Notes: generated from the letters alone by a model not told the origin. Shown: positions 36,479 to 49,555, counted from the first letter of the stretch. The stretch: 64,000 nucleotides of DNA from Salvator merianae (GCA_003586115.2 QVOM02000116.1:41192197-41256196); one strand, 5' to 3'. Made by a program: numbers and translations.

Positions 36479-37084
36479 TGGATGTAACAGGATTTATTTC
36501 TGAGGAGGCACAGTTGGCTTGCACCATTAGGCCACAATCCTATCATGGGCTAATCCTACTGTGATACAAGAATCTTACAGGGAAACATAAACACACAGCG
36601 TGGAGGTTTTATAGCCATTTTCCCCATGGTAAATCAGTGATAGCCTTGGCTTCCTGGCCATTTTTCCCTCCCTCTGGCCGGAAACCTACATGCAGGATCT
36701 TAAATAAAAGAAGCTTCAATAGCCTTCAGTAAGGAATTCCTCCATTCCTGTTCCCAGCTGGGTGCCATGCATTCTGAGATGACAAAAATCACCATCCCCT
36801 TTTGTCTGACACTGACAAAAGAATATCCCATGGCCCCAGACCCTCTAAAAATACTTAATTATCTCAATCTTTCCCTAGTAGCCGTGAGTGAAAGTTCCTT
36901 TCTCTCTGCCCTTCGCTCATCAGCTTACATGCATCCTTTTTAAAGTGGGATTCCCCAAGCTGGACAGGGTACTCAAGGTTAGTCCAATAACTAAAATAAG
37001 CCAGAAGACACAGTGGACATTACTTCCATGTATTCTGCATTTCCAGTCAACAATTGAAAACATTTTGCTCACCCAAGCATCCCT

Positions 37085-37216
37085 CTGCAGATTGCCCTTT
37101 CAAGTTTTGTATTTAATTTCACTGTTTAGTTTTAAATTTTTGCAAACTGCTTTGAAATTCTTCAAATGATAACGCAGTATTAGAATGCTTTAAATAAATA
37201 AATAAATAAATAAATA
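37085..37216 (+). mobile_element. LINE 3' end with (AAAT)n tail
   Basis: GCAAACTGCTTTGAAATTCT is followed by a run of AAAT (37191-37216), the L2-like 3' form. The coding part was not recognised. Confidence 0.6.
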
Positions 37217-37384
37217 GTTTTCAATCTGCACTGATTTTTAACTATGCTTTTACTTTATTTATTTTTTTACTTCTTGTAACACACAACGTGATAGGATAGT
37301 TACAAAGGGAAAGAAACAAAAATCTAATTAGGATTAGGTTTACAAAGTTATTCACTGTAGTGCACATTGCATACATGAAAGAGG

Positions 37385-37438
<54 letters not shown>
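37385..37438. repeat. (GT)n(GA)n compound microsatellite
   Basis: About eleven GT units pass directly into about fifteen GA units. It is likely length-polymorphic. Confidence 0.95.
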
Positions 37439-37442
<4 letters not shown>

Positions 37443-37542
37443 CCCCATAAAGACTACAAAGTGCTAACTTTATATGATGCCACACTAGTTCTTTGGGGTT
37501 CAACATGGAAATACTCAGTCATCCATGGACTGACTGACAATG

Positions 37543-37862
37543 GCTATATCCCAGTGGTGGCCAGCAACTTTAAGCCCAGGTGTTCGCACCCCATGCGAAG
37601 CGTGCCATGGTTGTTTGCGGGACCTCTAGGCCTCTGTACTGCCTCAGCAGGTCGCAACCTGCTGAGGCAGTACGGAGGCCCAGAAGTACCGTGAACAACC
37701 ATGGTGCACCTTGTGTGGGGCGCAAACATCTGGGCTTAAAGCCGCCGGCCACTGCTGCTATATCCAGGCATCTCTTACATTATTCCGGCATATTTAGATA
37801 TCCATGATTTATTCTGGACTATCCAAATATAACGGAATAAATAACTGAAGTCTGGGCTGTGT
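37543..37862. mobile_element. Foldback of the 8.4-kb type, interrupted by another foldback
   Basis: Removing 37552-37756 joins ATGGCTATATCC to AGGCATCTCTTACATTATTC, which then aligns with the start of the element at 8423 (GGCTGCATCCAGACATCACT). The rest (ATATTTAGATATCCATGATT, ending ACTGAAGTCTGGGCTGTGTC) follows that element to its right end. Confidence 0.7.
37553..37753. mobile_element. 201-bp GC-rich foldback, nested insertion
   Basis: AGTGGTGGCCAGCAACTTTA is mirrored by TAAAGCCGCCGGCCACT, with long arms meeting at CTGCCTCAGCAGGT-CGCA-ACCTGCTGAGGCAG. GCTATATCC stands on both sides (37543-37551 and 37757-37765) as a target-site duplication. No coding. Confidence 0.85.
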
Positions 37863-38044
37863 CTGCACCTTGTGCTGTACTGACATTAGTTTGAAGGTAT
37901 CCTGGTCATGGAACCATCCACAAGCTGTACAGGCACATGTATCACCACAATGCCTGGATCAGTCACCAGGTCACTCTAGTACCCATTAAAAAAGACTGAC
38001 AACACCTTTATGCTGGGATTGGCAGTGTGTGGACACAGCAGCAG
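37858..38044. mobile_element. Possible DNA element with CTGTGTCYRCAC ends
   Basis: GCTGTGTCTGCACCT at the left is weakly inverted at the right as GTGTGTGGACACAGC. It adjoins the preceding foldback. Tentative. Confidence 0.35.
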
Positions 38045-38124
38045 ATGAGATCAGACCTGATTTTGCATCCCACTGGCTGCATCCCACTCCCAACACACTA
38101 ACTCCCTTCATATGTAAACATGAC

Positions 38125-38250
38125 CTATCTCTTAGCCTAATGTACCACACAAAGCTCTTGGGAGGATAAAATGGAGAGGACAACAATAATGTTTGCGACC
38201 TTCAGCTCTTCAGAAAAATGGCTGGATAAAAATGTTTCAAAAAATAAGTG
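38125..38250 (+). mobile_element. tRNA-derived SINE 3' part (group B)
   Basis: CTTAGCCTAATGTACCACAC, then GGAGGATAAAATGGAGAGG and GGCTGGATAAAAATG, follow the body and end of the group-B SINE. The tRNA head is not recognisable. Confidence 0.65.
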
Positions 38251-38337
38251 AATATTGAAATTCAGACAATCCACATATAAGGGAATGCACAGAAAGGCAA
38301 AACTACCATGGACAACCACAAACAGCACTATATTTTA

Positions 38338-38699
38338 GCTGTGATCAGATGGCTTTATTTTCAAGGCAGGAATACACACCATGTGTGACTCTAGGATCAC
38401 GCACACACATGCTCCTGTTGCCCATGCTTCATCATGGAAATGCGGGAAGAGTGTGGGATCCCACAGCCTCAGAGCACATTGGCAGCGCTGCTTGCCTGCT
38501 GTGTCAGATTGGGCGTTGTGTGGATGCCCATCACCAACACAGATGCTGAGCAAAATGGCCAGCTGCTCAAAAAGACTAATGGCCATCTTTGTGGCCACAG
38601 ATCATGCTGCGCAGCCATAAAATATCACATGGCATAGTCTGGAGATGTAACTAGGCCCACGTGACACTCAACTGATCTGTTGGACGTGTAATCACAGCC
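38338..38699. mobile_element. Non-autonomous DNA element (CTGTGATCAGA ends)
   Basis: GCTGTGATCAGATGG and GTGTAATCACAGC are inverted ends of the group represented at 61337 and 63040, but the interior differs and is longer (362 bp). Confidence 0.5.
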
Positions 38700-38704
38700 T
38701 TTGT

Positions 38705-40430
38705 ATCTGTTTACATTGAACTCCAAGAAGCCCATTTTCAAGGCAAGATTTGAATGAAAAAATATAATTGAGATCCACAGTGGCAGAGTTCCAAACCAGC
38801 AAAAGGGAGAGTTGAAGCATTTATGGAATTTTCCTTCCAAATCACCTGTTGCAAGACATCATCTGAAAGCAGGAGAAGCACAGTAACATAACCCCAAACT
38901 TCCATTCCCGTGTTCAACTACCTCCATATGCCCCAGCGTATCCTGAAAATGGCTTGCAAGTTATAACCTAATAAACCATTACTATTTTAAAACAGTTTAA
39001 ATGCATGGCCGTTATTTTGGGGTTTCTGTTGAATTTGAACAATATTACCCACCACAAAGTCTTGGGTAGAAAAAAAGGGGAAGCAGGCTCTCAAACAACT
39101 CAAGGTTAATGGGGGATGTCATCTGACCACATCTGGAATGCCACTGTTCTCCATTCCTATTATTAAGAATTCAGCATTGAATTTAGCAAAGAAACTGCCC
39201 TTCCAACGAAAAGCATCACTGCTTGTAAAACATTTCACAAGAGCCACAGCTAAGAGTTTGCGTTAAGTAACTTAACAGCGTCAATAATCTTACAGTCTCC
39301 GGCTCCATCCAGACAGGTTGTAAAAACCAGGAGTATCCTGGGGCTATGTTGGGAATGCCAGACCTGTCCATGTCAATCCCAACAGTGCCCTGGAATAGAG
39401 GGGCTATATCCCACCAAATCACCATATTGGGAAAAAGAACTCTCAACCCACACTTTCATGCTATAGCAATATTGACCACTTGGATGCTGCTGCTAGGGGT
39501 CGCCATCTTGAAAATGGTCACCGCACATGTGTGGGGCCAAAAAGGTGCAGCAATCATGCACTCTAGGATATTTTGCACCTCTGAAATGCCCAGATGTGTG
39601 TATCACGCCATCGTGGAAGCAAGTGCCACACGAGATAAGTGCCTACATTTGCCCCACGCTGTTGCCCAGCTCGGCAACAAGCAATTATTCTGGAGGAGCT
39701 TTACTCCAGAATATCGCTAAATAGCAGGATTTGGGGGTGACTTCAACTTCCATGTTGAAAAAAGATATACTGTACATTTTACAAAGACTTGGAGATGGTT
39801 CTGCTACAAAAAAAAGTTCATTAATAATTAGAGATATCATTTGGACAATTCAAACATGCTCATAAAATGCGTACATAATATATATATAAGAACCTGCCAA
39901 GCTTCTCCTAAATGCCTTGAGTCTAAGAAAAAGAAATAAAGCAGGAGAAGAAGGAGGAACTGGAGGATTTATATTCAGTTCCTTCTGTTCATAGTGAGTC
40001 CTCCACAGCCTCCACAAGCACAATATTCAAGTATCCTGCCCATCCTCTAATTGGACACCCTCTGCATCCTTCTGAGTGGTACCTGGAGGTGAGGAATAGG
40101 GCATTCTGATTCTGATGCAACTTGTACATTCCCCATTTTGAATGCCCCACAGCCATCATTTTATACCTGGTGTCCATAGCAGTTCCTCAGATACCGTATC
40201 TTTGCAGAGACCCAAAATGACAGGGAGCCTTAGGGCAGCCACCACTTATGAGGAGCAACAGAGATGAGAATGGAGGGGCTTTCTGGTACATGGCGGCCCT
40301 TGTACTACATGGGTTCTAGAACTGTGGAAAATCGACATTCTAAAATTTATCTCTCATGCAGTCACTTTTAAGGTAGCAAAAATAGGTATGAAGTAGGGAT
40401 GCCGTTGCTGTTGGTTACCACAGAGCAGCG
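38705..40430. other. Mostly unassigned
   Basis: Near 39303-39360, GGCTCCATCCAGACAGG and GGGAATGCCAGACCTGTCC recall the interior of the 49655-50060 element, so a DNA-element relic is likely. Nothing else was recognised. Confidence 0.4.
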
Positions 40431-40437
40431 ATACTAA

Positions 40438-40537
40438 AGTGGTCTGCCATTGCCTACTTCTGGAGAGAGGCTGGGGATTGAACTGGCAACCCTCTGCTCT
40501 CCAGGCTGCTTGCATTACCACAGAGCTACAGCTATGG
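40438..40537 (-). mobile_element. tRNA-derived SINE head (group A)
   Basis: The minus strand reads AGCTGTAGCTCTGTGGTAAT, GCAAGCAGCCTGGAGAGCAG and GTTCAATCCCCAGCCTCTC, close to the copy at 51080. Confidence 0.85.
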
Positions 40538-40544
40538 GATGGGG

Positions 40545-43135
40545 ATAGCAGATTTCTGAGTGCTCTCTGTTCTGCACGTGATCACATCCATACAGCTACA
40601 GACTGGCTCCCCTCTCCAAAATGTTCAGGCATATCTTTAAGAATTTTACATAAATGTCTTACAGCATTCACATAGACTGCTACTAACATTTTTGCAAATC
40701 AGCCATGCTTTAATCAAAAAAGGAAGGTTGCCTGTTGATGCAATACTTTGTTGCAATCCCAGGTTTGCTACCACATAAGGAAAAATGAACCAGTTTTGAA
40801 AGCAGAGCACACCCCAAAATGTAAACTTGCATGTCTGTCCCTATCCTCAAACTGAGGCCTTTAACCGTACAGCTAACGGAATTACTTTTTAAATCCATTT
40901 CCCTAACTTCTGTGCGATTAGGAAAAAAACTTGATGTGGTCATACAGAGCTTGAGTTTTTGCAATCTTTTGCATGCTTTGATTATAAATAAGTTCACTCC
41001 AAAACCCATTCCACTGAGTTCTGTGGGATTTAATGATTAGCAAACTGGTACCACCTAAGTCTCCATTTCAGCAGCTGTTGGCTGATGTGAACTTGAATTT
41101 CTGGGCCAAAATCGCCATAGCAAAAAGTGAGCACAGCTGATGGAACAGAAAAAAGTGACATGCTCTATCCCTTCAGATGGTTAAAGGGGGAGTTGGCTGT
41201 AACTCTCACATAAACAAAATTCCACATGATAAATAACAGAGCTGCAAAGTCTATGTGCTATGTGATAACATTTTAGGCAGTATGGGGTTTTCTAAAAAGC
41301 AAACCTCTCCATTATTTTATTAATTAAAATTGAACACTAAATAAATACCTTTGGGTATGTGTTACAAGTAGGCTATGCTGGGATTGGTTGCTTTTCTTCT
41401 AAGCCCATAATGCACTGCAAATGGCTCTTTGATTAAACACAAGAGCACTTGCTTCTGGGTCGGATCCAAGAGGGACTTGCAGTGTGTTACAGACTTCAAA
41501 GGAAAGTGGCTAATCTCTACACACAGCCCTTCTGGTGTGCTGCAGGGCAGTAGCATTAGTGATTGTGGCAAGAAATTCCCAGCCTCTCTGGCTTTCAATC
41601 CAAAATGGAAGGAAGAGGGCTGAGAAGGCGAGAGGGAGGGGGAGAGAGGGGAAAAAGCATTATTTCTCAGATACAGAATTCTTGAACTATTCAGGTGAAA
41701 TAGAAAGATTCCAAGCCCACAGAACAGATGCGGACTTGTAGCCTTATAGTCATTCTCAAGCTGCCTCAGCAACCCGGCTGGACTGCCTTTTCAAAAATGA
41801 GAACTCCAAGAAGGAAGAAGGAGAGATCAACTCCTGCCAGGCTGAAGTGGTGCCTCTCGTGTCAACAGAATTCCACCAGCAACAGCCTACAGTATCCTGC
41901 ACCCCATCTCACTGATAATGCTTTGACTCCGCCAGACACGCAGATGTGACTTTCACAGCCCCCTGACCTTCCTCCCTGGAGATCATTCTTTTTTCTTTTC
42001 TTTTTTTCCACAGCAAGGGATTTTCCTGTGCTTTGGTTGGCAGGGCTGAGGTTGTAAACAAGTGAGATTTTTAGAAGCACGCCCATCTCATTTTCCAAAT
42101 TCAGAGCCCTATTTAATGTTTCCACAGAAATAGGGGGCTTATCTCCCAAACAGGAGCCACAATTCTGTTTGTCCATGAACTCCTGTCTTGTTTAGGTTTC
42201 ACCAAGATTGTCGCTGCCAGCTAAAGACGAACAACACTTAAAACACATTAGCCTGCTGCCTTTGAAACAACCGAATCCTGAATGCAGTTATTTAAAAAAT
42301 AGAAAGGAGACAGGGCACATTAACTGCCAAAGACATCTTCCACAGACCAAGTCCCTCATAACCAGTACTAAGCTCTACCCATTCAAAAGCATTCACACTT
42401 AAGTTCAAAATACTGCTCCTACAGCTGAAAACATGAACGGCTAAGAAGTAACTGTTTCCAGAATGAAAAGCTACACTTGGATTAAAGACAGAAGATACAA
42501 AATCCAAAAATGTATGTTTGAAAAATAACAATGTATACATAGGTGTCTTGAAAGCAAACCAAAGTGGAAAAGTATACTCAGACTAGCAGGCATTGTCCTT
42601 AGGTTGCAACTATGTTAAAGGGATAGTTCTGTTAAAAATAAAAACAAAATCCAAGAAAACCTTCTTCAAGGCAGCAAGGCATGAGATATAGCACTGATAT
42701 ATAAACGCCAGCCATACTGTGTATATTTCATCCCTCTTGAAAGAACCAGACAAATGCACTCTGCACATCCAGCACATTTCAGAAAGTTCACAACTTCAGT
42801 GAAGTAAAATATAAACTAGTTGGCAAGTCATGGCCCATGCTGTTTGCTTTTTAAAAAAAAAAAAATGAATAAACCTTGTTTTTACAGTACTTCTAGGTGT
42901 TAAAAGAAAACTTCTGTAGTAGTTCAGCGATTCTGTTTCCAGCAGTTCCAAAAAGATGTGCGACTGCTAAAAAACGTTGGACTTTGAAGCCCGGCCCTCC
43001 ATTCCGGCCAATATGCCTGGGAATTCCGTGATTTCTGGTTTAGGCTTCCCTATCTCTCTTGGGCCTGGACTTGCTTGGAAGCCTGGGGCTGGATTTCAAG
43101 TCTTTGCAGGAACCACAGCCCACAGAGAGAGAGGG
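40545..43135. other. Repeat-poor part of PARD3 intron 1
   Basis: I recognise no mobile element in this 2.6 kb next to the CpG island. A polypurine stretch lies at about 41601-41660. Low repeat density beside a promoter is common and may mark regulatory sequence, but no specific site was identified. Confidence 0.45.
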
Positions 43136-44078
43136 AGGGAAGCGACGAGAGAGGAGGAGAAGGAGAAAACTTACACGGTGAAGGGAACGAGGGGAGAAGA
43201 AAGCTGTGCGGGGTCCAAGGGGGGGGCTCGGAAAACACTCTCTTTTAGCACCCCCCCTTTTGTCTCTGCACTCGCGTCCGTGCAAGACAACAAAGCAAAG
43301 CCAACTCCGTCCGTAACAACTGCACTCTTGCAAGTGACACTTAACAAGCCGAGCTGCGCTTTCAACTCCTACTGAGGCACGATGAATATGATAACTATAC
43401 AGTCCCCCTCCCCCCCAAAAAAAATCCTCTTCACGAACTCCCCTTAAGTGCGTTACTGGGGGGACAGGCAGGGGGCGGCGGCAGGAGCCGCGGCCACGAC
43501 ACCTCCTTCTCGGCTCCTCTACCAAAACAGCAACAACAAAGAGTTTCGCTCCCCCCAGCAAGCCCACCGGACGCTTCTCCCTCCCCCCCCCCCGCTTGTT
43601 CTTCTTTGGCTTTTCTTTTTGGGCAAGTCGCCACTTCGGATGCTCGCTCGCCCTACCCTGCCCTGCCCTGCCCGGAGGCACAAAAGGCGGAGGGGCCCTG
43701 CTCTGACCCTCGCGCCCGTCCCAAAAACTCGAGGCGGCTTGGCTGCTGCCTGGGCTCTCGGCGTAAGACACGTTCCGCCCGCGCGCGCCCTCGCCGGAGA
43801 CCCCCAAGGCGCGGGGCCTCCGCAAGCGCGGCGGCGGGGCTGCAAAGTTTATTGGGGGGGTAGGGGGCAGAAGAAGTAAGTCGAGAGGCAAACTCAGGCG
43901 CCGAAAGTGAGCGGAGGAAGCGCTCGCGGCGGCCCCTAAACTCTCTTCCACGTTTCTTATCGGAGCGGGGGGGTTCCGAGGGTCAGCTGGGTGCGACCTA
44001 AGAGGTGCCAAGCCGGGGAGCGGCAGGAAGGTGCCAGTCTCCCCGGGGCGCTTCCGAGCGGTTCCCCCTTCCACCTCA

Positions 44079-44678
<600 letters not shown>

Positions 44679-44684
44679 TCACAT
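44679..44684 (-). promoter_or_regulatory. Start-stop upstream ORF (ATG TGA) in the PARD3 leader
   Basis: On the minus strand the bases read GCGGC ATG TGA GCGGC, so an AUG is immediately followed by a stop, 258 nt upstream of the PARD3 start. Start-stop elements of this kind are known in other genes to hold ribosomes and reduce downstream initiation. It matters only if transcription begins upstream of 44684, which is not shown here. Confidence 0.5.
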
Positions 44685-45069
44685 GCCGCGGGCGGGCGGG
44701 GAGGAGCGGGGCGCCGCCAGCGCTACGCCCGCCCGCCTGCGAAGCTGCTCGCCCGCTGCTTCTCTCCTGGCTGGCTGCTGGCTGGCTGGCGCGCCCGCCC
44801 CGCTGCCTCTCTCTGGCCACCTGTTCGGCGTCTCCTCTTGCGCGCAGCTAGGCGGCGGCTCGCCGGCTCGCCGCCTCCTGCTCGCTGCTGCGGCAGGCAG
44901 GCAGGCAGGCGGGGGAAAGGCCACACTGTCTCCCCGCCAAGGCCGTGCAGGGCATTGCTTTTCGCCAGGCTCTTCTTGCCGTCTTCCCTCCACCCAAGCG
45001 ACAAGCGCCAGCCGGGAAAAGGCGCGGCGGGAGCTGCTGCTGAAGAAGAATCAGGCAATGACACACACA

Positions 45070-45770
45070 CACCCGCCCTGGGGCTTCTTTAGGGCTCTCG
45101 CCCCATCTTCGCTTGCCTTGTCCGCCTGCTGCTCTTCGAAAGTTGGGCTCTCTCTTCCTAAGTTGGCTCCCCTGCTGGCACTACATTTTCCCTTTTCCTG
45201 CCTTCTGTCCTGGGACCTGGTGGGCTGCCTAGGACGGGATAGGAAGGCCCTTGTCCTGCAGTGCTAAAGTGGAGGGACTCAGGGGGGCCATGCAAACGTG
45301 CCAACGGTTTTCTCCCTCGGAGCTGCCTGTACTATATTTTGCTTCTTCCACATCCAGGGCTCCCCGAGCCGCATACGGTATTTGTGACCCCTAGAGATCT
45401 TCCACCCGGGTCTGGGAGGGTTTGTGCTGGTGTGCCCCTTTTTAATAAAGGAGGACTCTGGCGTGGCCAGATCTGGGGAGGGGAGGAGGCCATGGGTCAG
45501 GCTGCACCCCAGGTGCTCCACCTGGCAGGTACACACAATCCCTCCTCCAGCTCAAATGGCCCAGGCCCTTCACAGCTGCCCCTGTTCTTGCCCCTGCTGT
45601 CTAAAATATATACATACTGAGAGGAGCAGCTGGCTGCTTTGGCAGGATATGGGGTGTCCCATGGGTGCTTGGAACCCATTACCTGTGACTTGAAGTCCAC
45701 AGGTAAGTGTCCCTGCAAAGAATTCTCTGTCCTGCAAAGCATCTCTTTTCCAATCTAATAATTTCAACAA
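45070..45770. other. Upstream flank of PARD3, unassigned
   Basis: CpG density falls off here. No coding sequence or certain repeat was recognised. Confidence 0.45.
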
Positions 45771-45773
45771 AGG

Positions 45774-46320
45774 CCAATTCTGCACTTACCGGTAACACAG
45801 TCCTGGAGGGCGTTGAAGGGGCCAGGGCCTGGCTTCCACATACTGTTGCAGGATAGTGCAGGGCCCTCCCTTCCTGCAATGCTCCATCCACATGGGATGG
45901 AGCACAGAGCCCCATCCCACTCTGCCAATTAACCTCAATATCAAGATCTACCAACATGCTACTTACCTTGTCCCAGAGCAGCAGGCCATGTGCAGAAGCC
46001 ACATGATCCCCCATCTTCTGGAATACGGGGGACCCATTTCAGTGATGCAACAGGGTGTGCCACTGGGAGAACTCCGAAGGCCTGGAACTTTCATTCTTGG
46101 CCTTCAGAGGCTCTGGTGCTGACTCTTGAAGCTGGTGCAGCCTTCAGAACTGGTGGATAGACTGGTTTGCAACAGGCCATGCCAATGTAAACAGCCCTGT
46201 CCCGTGCCAGCAGCATCCCATCCCAGCCTGGAATGGGTTGCATATCCCAGGACGGGGCAGCCCACCACCAACCTCTCTAAGACAGTTGCCCAGGTACAGG
46301 CAGACATCATCTTAAGAAGT
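45774..46320. mobile_element. DNA-element relic (AATTCTGCACTTACC end)
   Basis: It begins CCAATTCTGCACTTACCGG and carries GACCCATTTCAGTGATGC followed by GGCCTGGAACTTTCATTCTT, the internal blocks of the group. The right terminus is not clear. Confidence 0.5.
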
Positions 46321-46429
46321 GCAAGTGAGAGGATATCATTCTGTAGGCCTGCAGGTGAAGGATTCACAGACTACAGTGACAAACTGTGTAATATTTTCTC
46401 CAGGAAATTACTGAAACATTTGATCAGCA

Positions 46430-47508
46430 TTCTGTAGAGCAAACAAGAAAAGATCAAGAGAGAAATCGGCAATCTAGAAACACAAGTAAGAAACCAGCCC
46501 TTTATACAATGGATATAACTTCTCTAAGAACAGGAAAACCATCTACTATGAAGCCAGATAACAACACTGAAAACTTTCAAACCATGCCCTGCATCAAGCA
46601 GGCAAGTCCATTCTATCATGGGGCTTTTCCTGCCCCTCCAAATCCACAGAAATTATACATTTCTGTGGTGATTAGGAGGCTTTTTTCTGCTGCCTAGATC
46701 TCAAAGAATATTTCAAGGATGGTGATACCAGTCAGGAATACAACTCACAGGAATCACCCTGTCTCCATAATTAAATCACAGATATTACGCCGTAACACCA
46801 GATCTCCCAGAGTCATAAAAAGAATTCCACACAAACTCTTCCTGATGGTCAGTGCATGGAATTAGATTTTTACATAGAATGCTTCCATCACCATGCCCAG
46901 ACAGAAATAATCAATAAGAGACATAATTTACCGCACTATCTCAGCCGCAAAGAACAGGAGGACATACGCAGCTTCAGGAATAATCCCAATATTTTCATCA
47001 GAGAGGCTAACAAAGGAGGAGCTGAAGTCATCATGGGCAAATCTGGCTACATACAGGAGGCTGAGAGGCAACTATCCAACCCTGCATTTTACAGTATCCT
47101 GTGAAAAGATGCCACAGCAGAATACCAGAAGGAATTACACAGACTGCTAATGGATTTACCCATGGAGGTGCAGAAATCTGAAAGGACACTCCCCGGAGCC
47201 TCAGCCAGGCAAATTCTATCTAATACCCACAATACATAAACAAGGCAACCCTGGATAGCCCATCGTCTCAAGTACTGGAATGGTCACAGTTGGTGCCTCG
47301 GGATATATGGACACTATTCTCAGATCATATGGCATCAACACACCCCAACTATGTAAAGGACACTACTGACTTCCTGCAGAAATTACAGTCCATCCACAAC
47401 CTCATCTTAGCCATTACGGATATAGAATCCCTATATACCAACATTCTACACAAGGATGGATTACAAGGTGTCAGGAACATCATTTCAGATGGCACCTTAA
47501 CTCCATAG
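46430..47508 (+). pseudogene. Penelope-like element reverse-transcriptase relic
   Basis: Three frames in order carry the hallmarks of a Penelope-like (Poseidon/Neptune type) reverse transcriptase. NIFIREANKGGAEVIMGKS at about 46990 is the fingers region (usually ...I-ADKGGA-VI...). PGRFYLIPTIHKQGNPG, then a stop, then PIVSS near 47195 is the FYLLPKIHK-GRPIVS block. KDTTDFLQKL and TDIESLYTNI near 47355-47440 form the palm motif region (usually DV-SLYTNIP). The Y-x-D-D catalytic region and the GIY-YIG endonuclease are missing. Frameshifts and stops show it is dead. These elements move near telomeres in some animals and are patchily kept in reptiles. Confidence 0.88.
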
Positions 47509-47780
47509 ATGTACCAGGAGCAGCTGGACTGCTCCCGGTACACAGTGTTCGCACCTTCTTCCTGGTGCGAACACCTCAGACTGCAGTTGCGCAGTCACCA
47601 TGACAGCAGCTGGACGTTTCCCTGGCTGCTGTTATGGAGGGATGCTCAGCATTTGCACTGCTGCCAGTGCTAGAAGCCTGTTTCCAGGTTGTTCAGCCCT
47701 CATAGTGCAGATGGCCACCACACCAGAGGGACTGTCCACCTTGGATTGTTTGGGTACAAACATTCCACGGTGGAAAGTGA
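47509..47780. mobile_element. DNA-element relic with GTACCAGGAGCAGCTGG hairpin
   Basis: GTACCAGGAGCAGCTGG pairs loosely with CTGCTCCCGGTAC beside it, and GTGTTCGCACCTTC pairs with GTGCGAACACC. The block resembles 6435-6480 and 35180-35260. It directly follows the Penelope relic and may have truncated it. Confidence 0.45.
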
Positions 47781-47784
47781 AAAA

Positions 47785-49435
47785 AGCCCTTAGTTTTGTT
47801 TGTTCTACGTCCATGTTTCTCAGCCAGAGTTCTATTGAACACCTGTGCTCCCCAGTGTTCACAGACTGCTAAGACCAGAAGAGAACTTTATCTCTGATGA
47901 GGGAGAGGGCAGGCTTCTCTTTTCCTGTCTTGCAGCACTAGTAAATAAATCAATTTTGAAATTAACAAAAGAAAGGGCTATGTCAGTCCCAGCTTTAATC
48001 CCCATTATTTAATAAAACTAACCAAAAAGCAAGGGAGAGAAACAGAAGGCTATTTGGAGCAAATGTAATTTTAATGTATAAACAAGGGAGGCAATAAGGC
48101 CTTGGAAATCAGCATCTTTATAGTTTACCTGGCCACATCTTCTTGCAACACTGTTTCTGTTGTATATTGTTGCAACTCCAGGCTGGGCCCAAGAGAGGTG
48201 TGTTCTTCTGTTAAACTTCTGTGTCAGTACGGAAGAAAGCACCTTTTTGCAGACATGAAAACCTTGTGACACTGTTTTGCCACTCCTGTGGATCCCCCAT
48301 GCCAGTCACATTCATATCTGCAAATGCAAATTAATACCTGCTTTGTGCCATCTTGTGTAAATCTCCTGGTGATACATGGTCTCTCTATTAGTGGTACAAA
48401 CCTGTCCAGGTCTGCTAAGCATCATCTTCATCAGGCCAGACCTTGTGGTCTTGCCCTGGTTCTGTTTGTGAAGATGTTGTAATCCACAAATTACCGCAGG
48501 CTAACCTGCTTATGTTTTCTGCAAGCCAGGCAAACAGAAGATTGCTACACTGATAGGTGGATAAAGTTGCAAGCTATACTGTGTTCTCTCTCTGTGTTTT
48601 TACATGGAGCTAGATTGTGTTTATGAAATAATTAGAACATGTGTGCTGCTATGCAGAGTTGGGCCAGTGGCTCTTCTAGTCGAGCATTATGTTACCCAAA
48701 TAGCCAACGAGTTGGATGCTGCAGCCCATAACATAAGCCCAACAACATGCCTTGTTCACAGTCTCCTCACAGCCGGCCTTTAGAGGCTTAGTTGGATTGT
48801 TGGCAATTCTTTTCCAAAGTTGGGTGGAAACCCTGAGAAAATATTCAGAGACTTGCACTGCACAAGGGACGACATGAGTTACACAGGATTTTATCTATTT
48901 GCATTCATATGCTGCCCTGTACGTTGAGGTCTCAGGTTGGGTTAAAGCAAAAACAAAAAAGTAAAAAGTAAACAACAGCCTTTTTGGAAGTGCTGCTAAG
49001 TAGTAGAATAAAGTCAAGAGCACAGTGCAAGACTTTGGGGAGAATTGGGTTAAAAACTGACTTAGAATATAAACATAGGTGGCACTTACGCAACCCTGCA
49101 GTGCTGGTCTTGTCACAGCACACCCCTGGGCTGTTTAAATACCATACTATCTGGGCAGTAGAGCATTTTTCTGTGAAACCTGGGCACCTTCTCCAGAAAG
49201 CACCTCTGAGTTGGCATGTGGAGAGCATCATATTTACCTGCCCCAGATGATCCCCTGAGCAGGCCCTCCTGACAGTCTCTTCTCTCTCGGGTGCCTGGGA
49301 AGTCGCTGTTGTTAGCAGGGCTTTATCAGAATTTGCCCCAGGCTGTTCAACTCCCTTCTCCTGGTCATGCACAGACATCTAGTTTGCTCCCTTTTTGGTT
49401 CCTGGTTAAAACTTTGTTTATCCATACATTTGGAC
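47785..49435. other. Unassigned upstream flank
   Basis: No gene or certain repeat was recognised. Confidence 0.45.
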
Positions 49436-49439
49436 TTAG

Positions 49440-49555
49440 GCTCTTTCTGTAGACATGTGTCTTTTGTCTGATTTGTTTGTTTATTTTATTTCTGGTCTTG
49501 AGACCATTTGGTAGAAACTGGTATACAAGCTTAAATAAATAAATACAGAGCTGCA
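49440..49555 (+). mobile_element. LINE 3' end with (AAAT)n tail
   Basis: GGTCTTGAGACCATTTGGTA is followed by AAATAAATAAATA. This is the general L2-like 3' form; the coding part is not seen. Confidence 0.5.
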
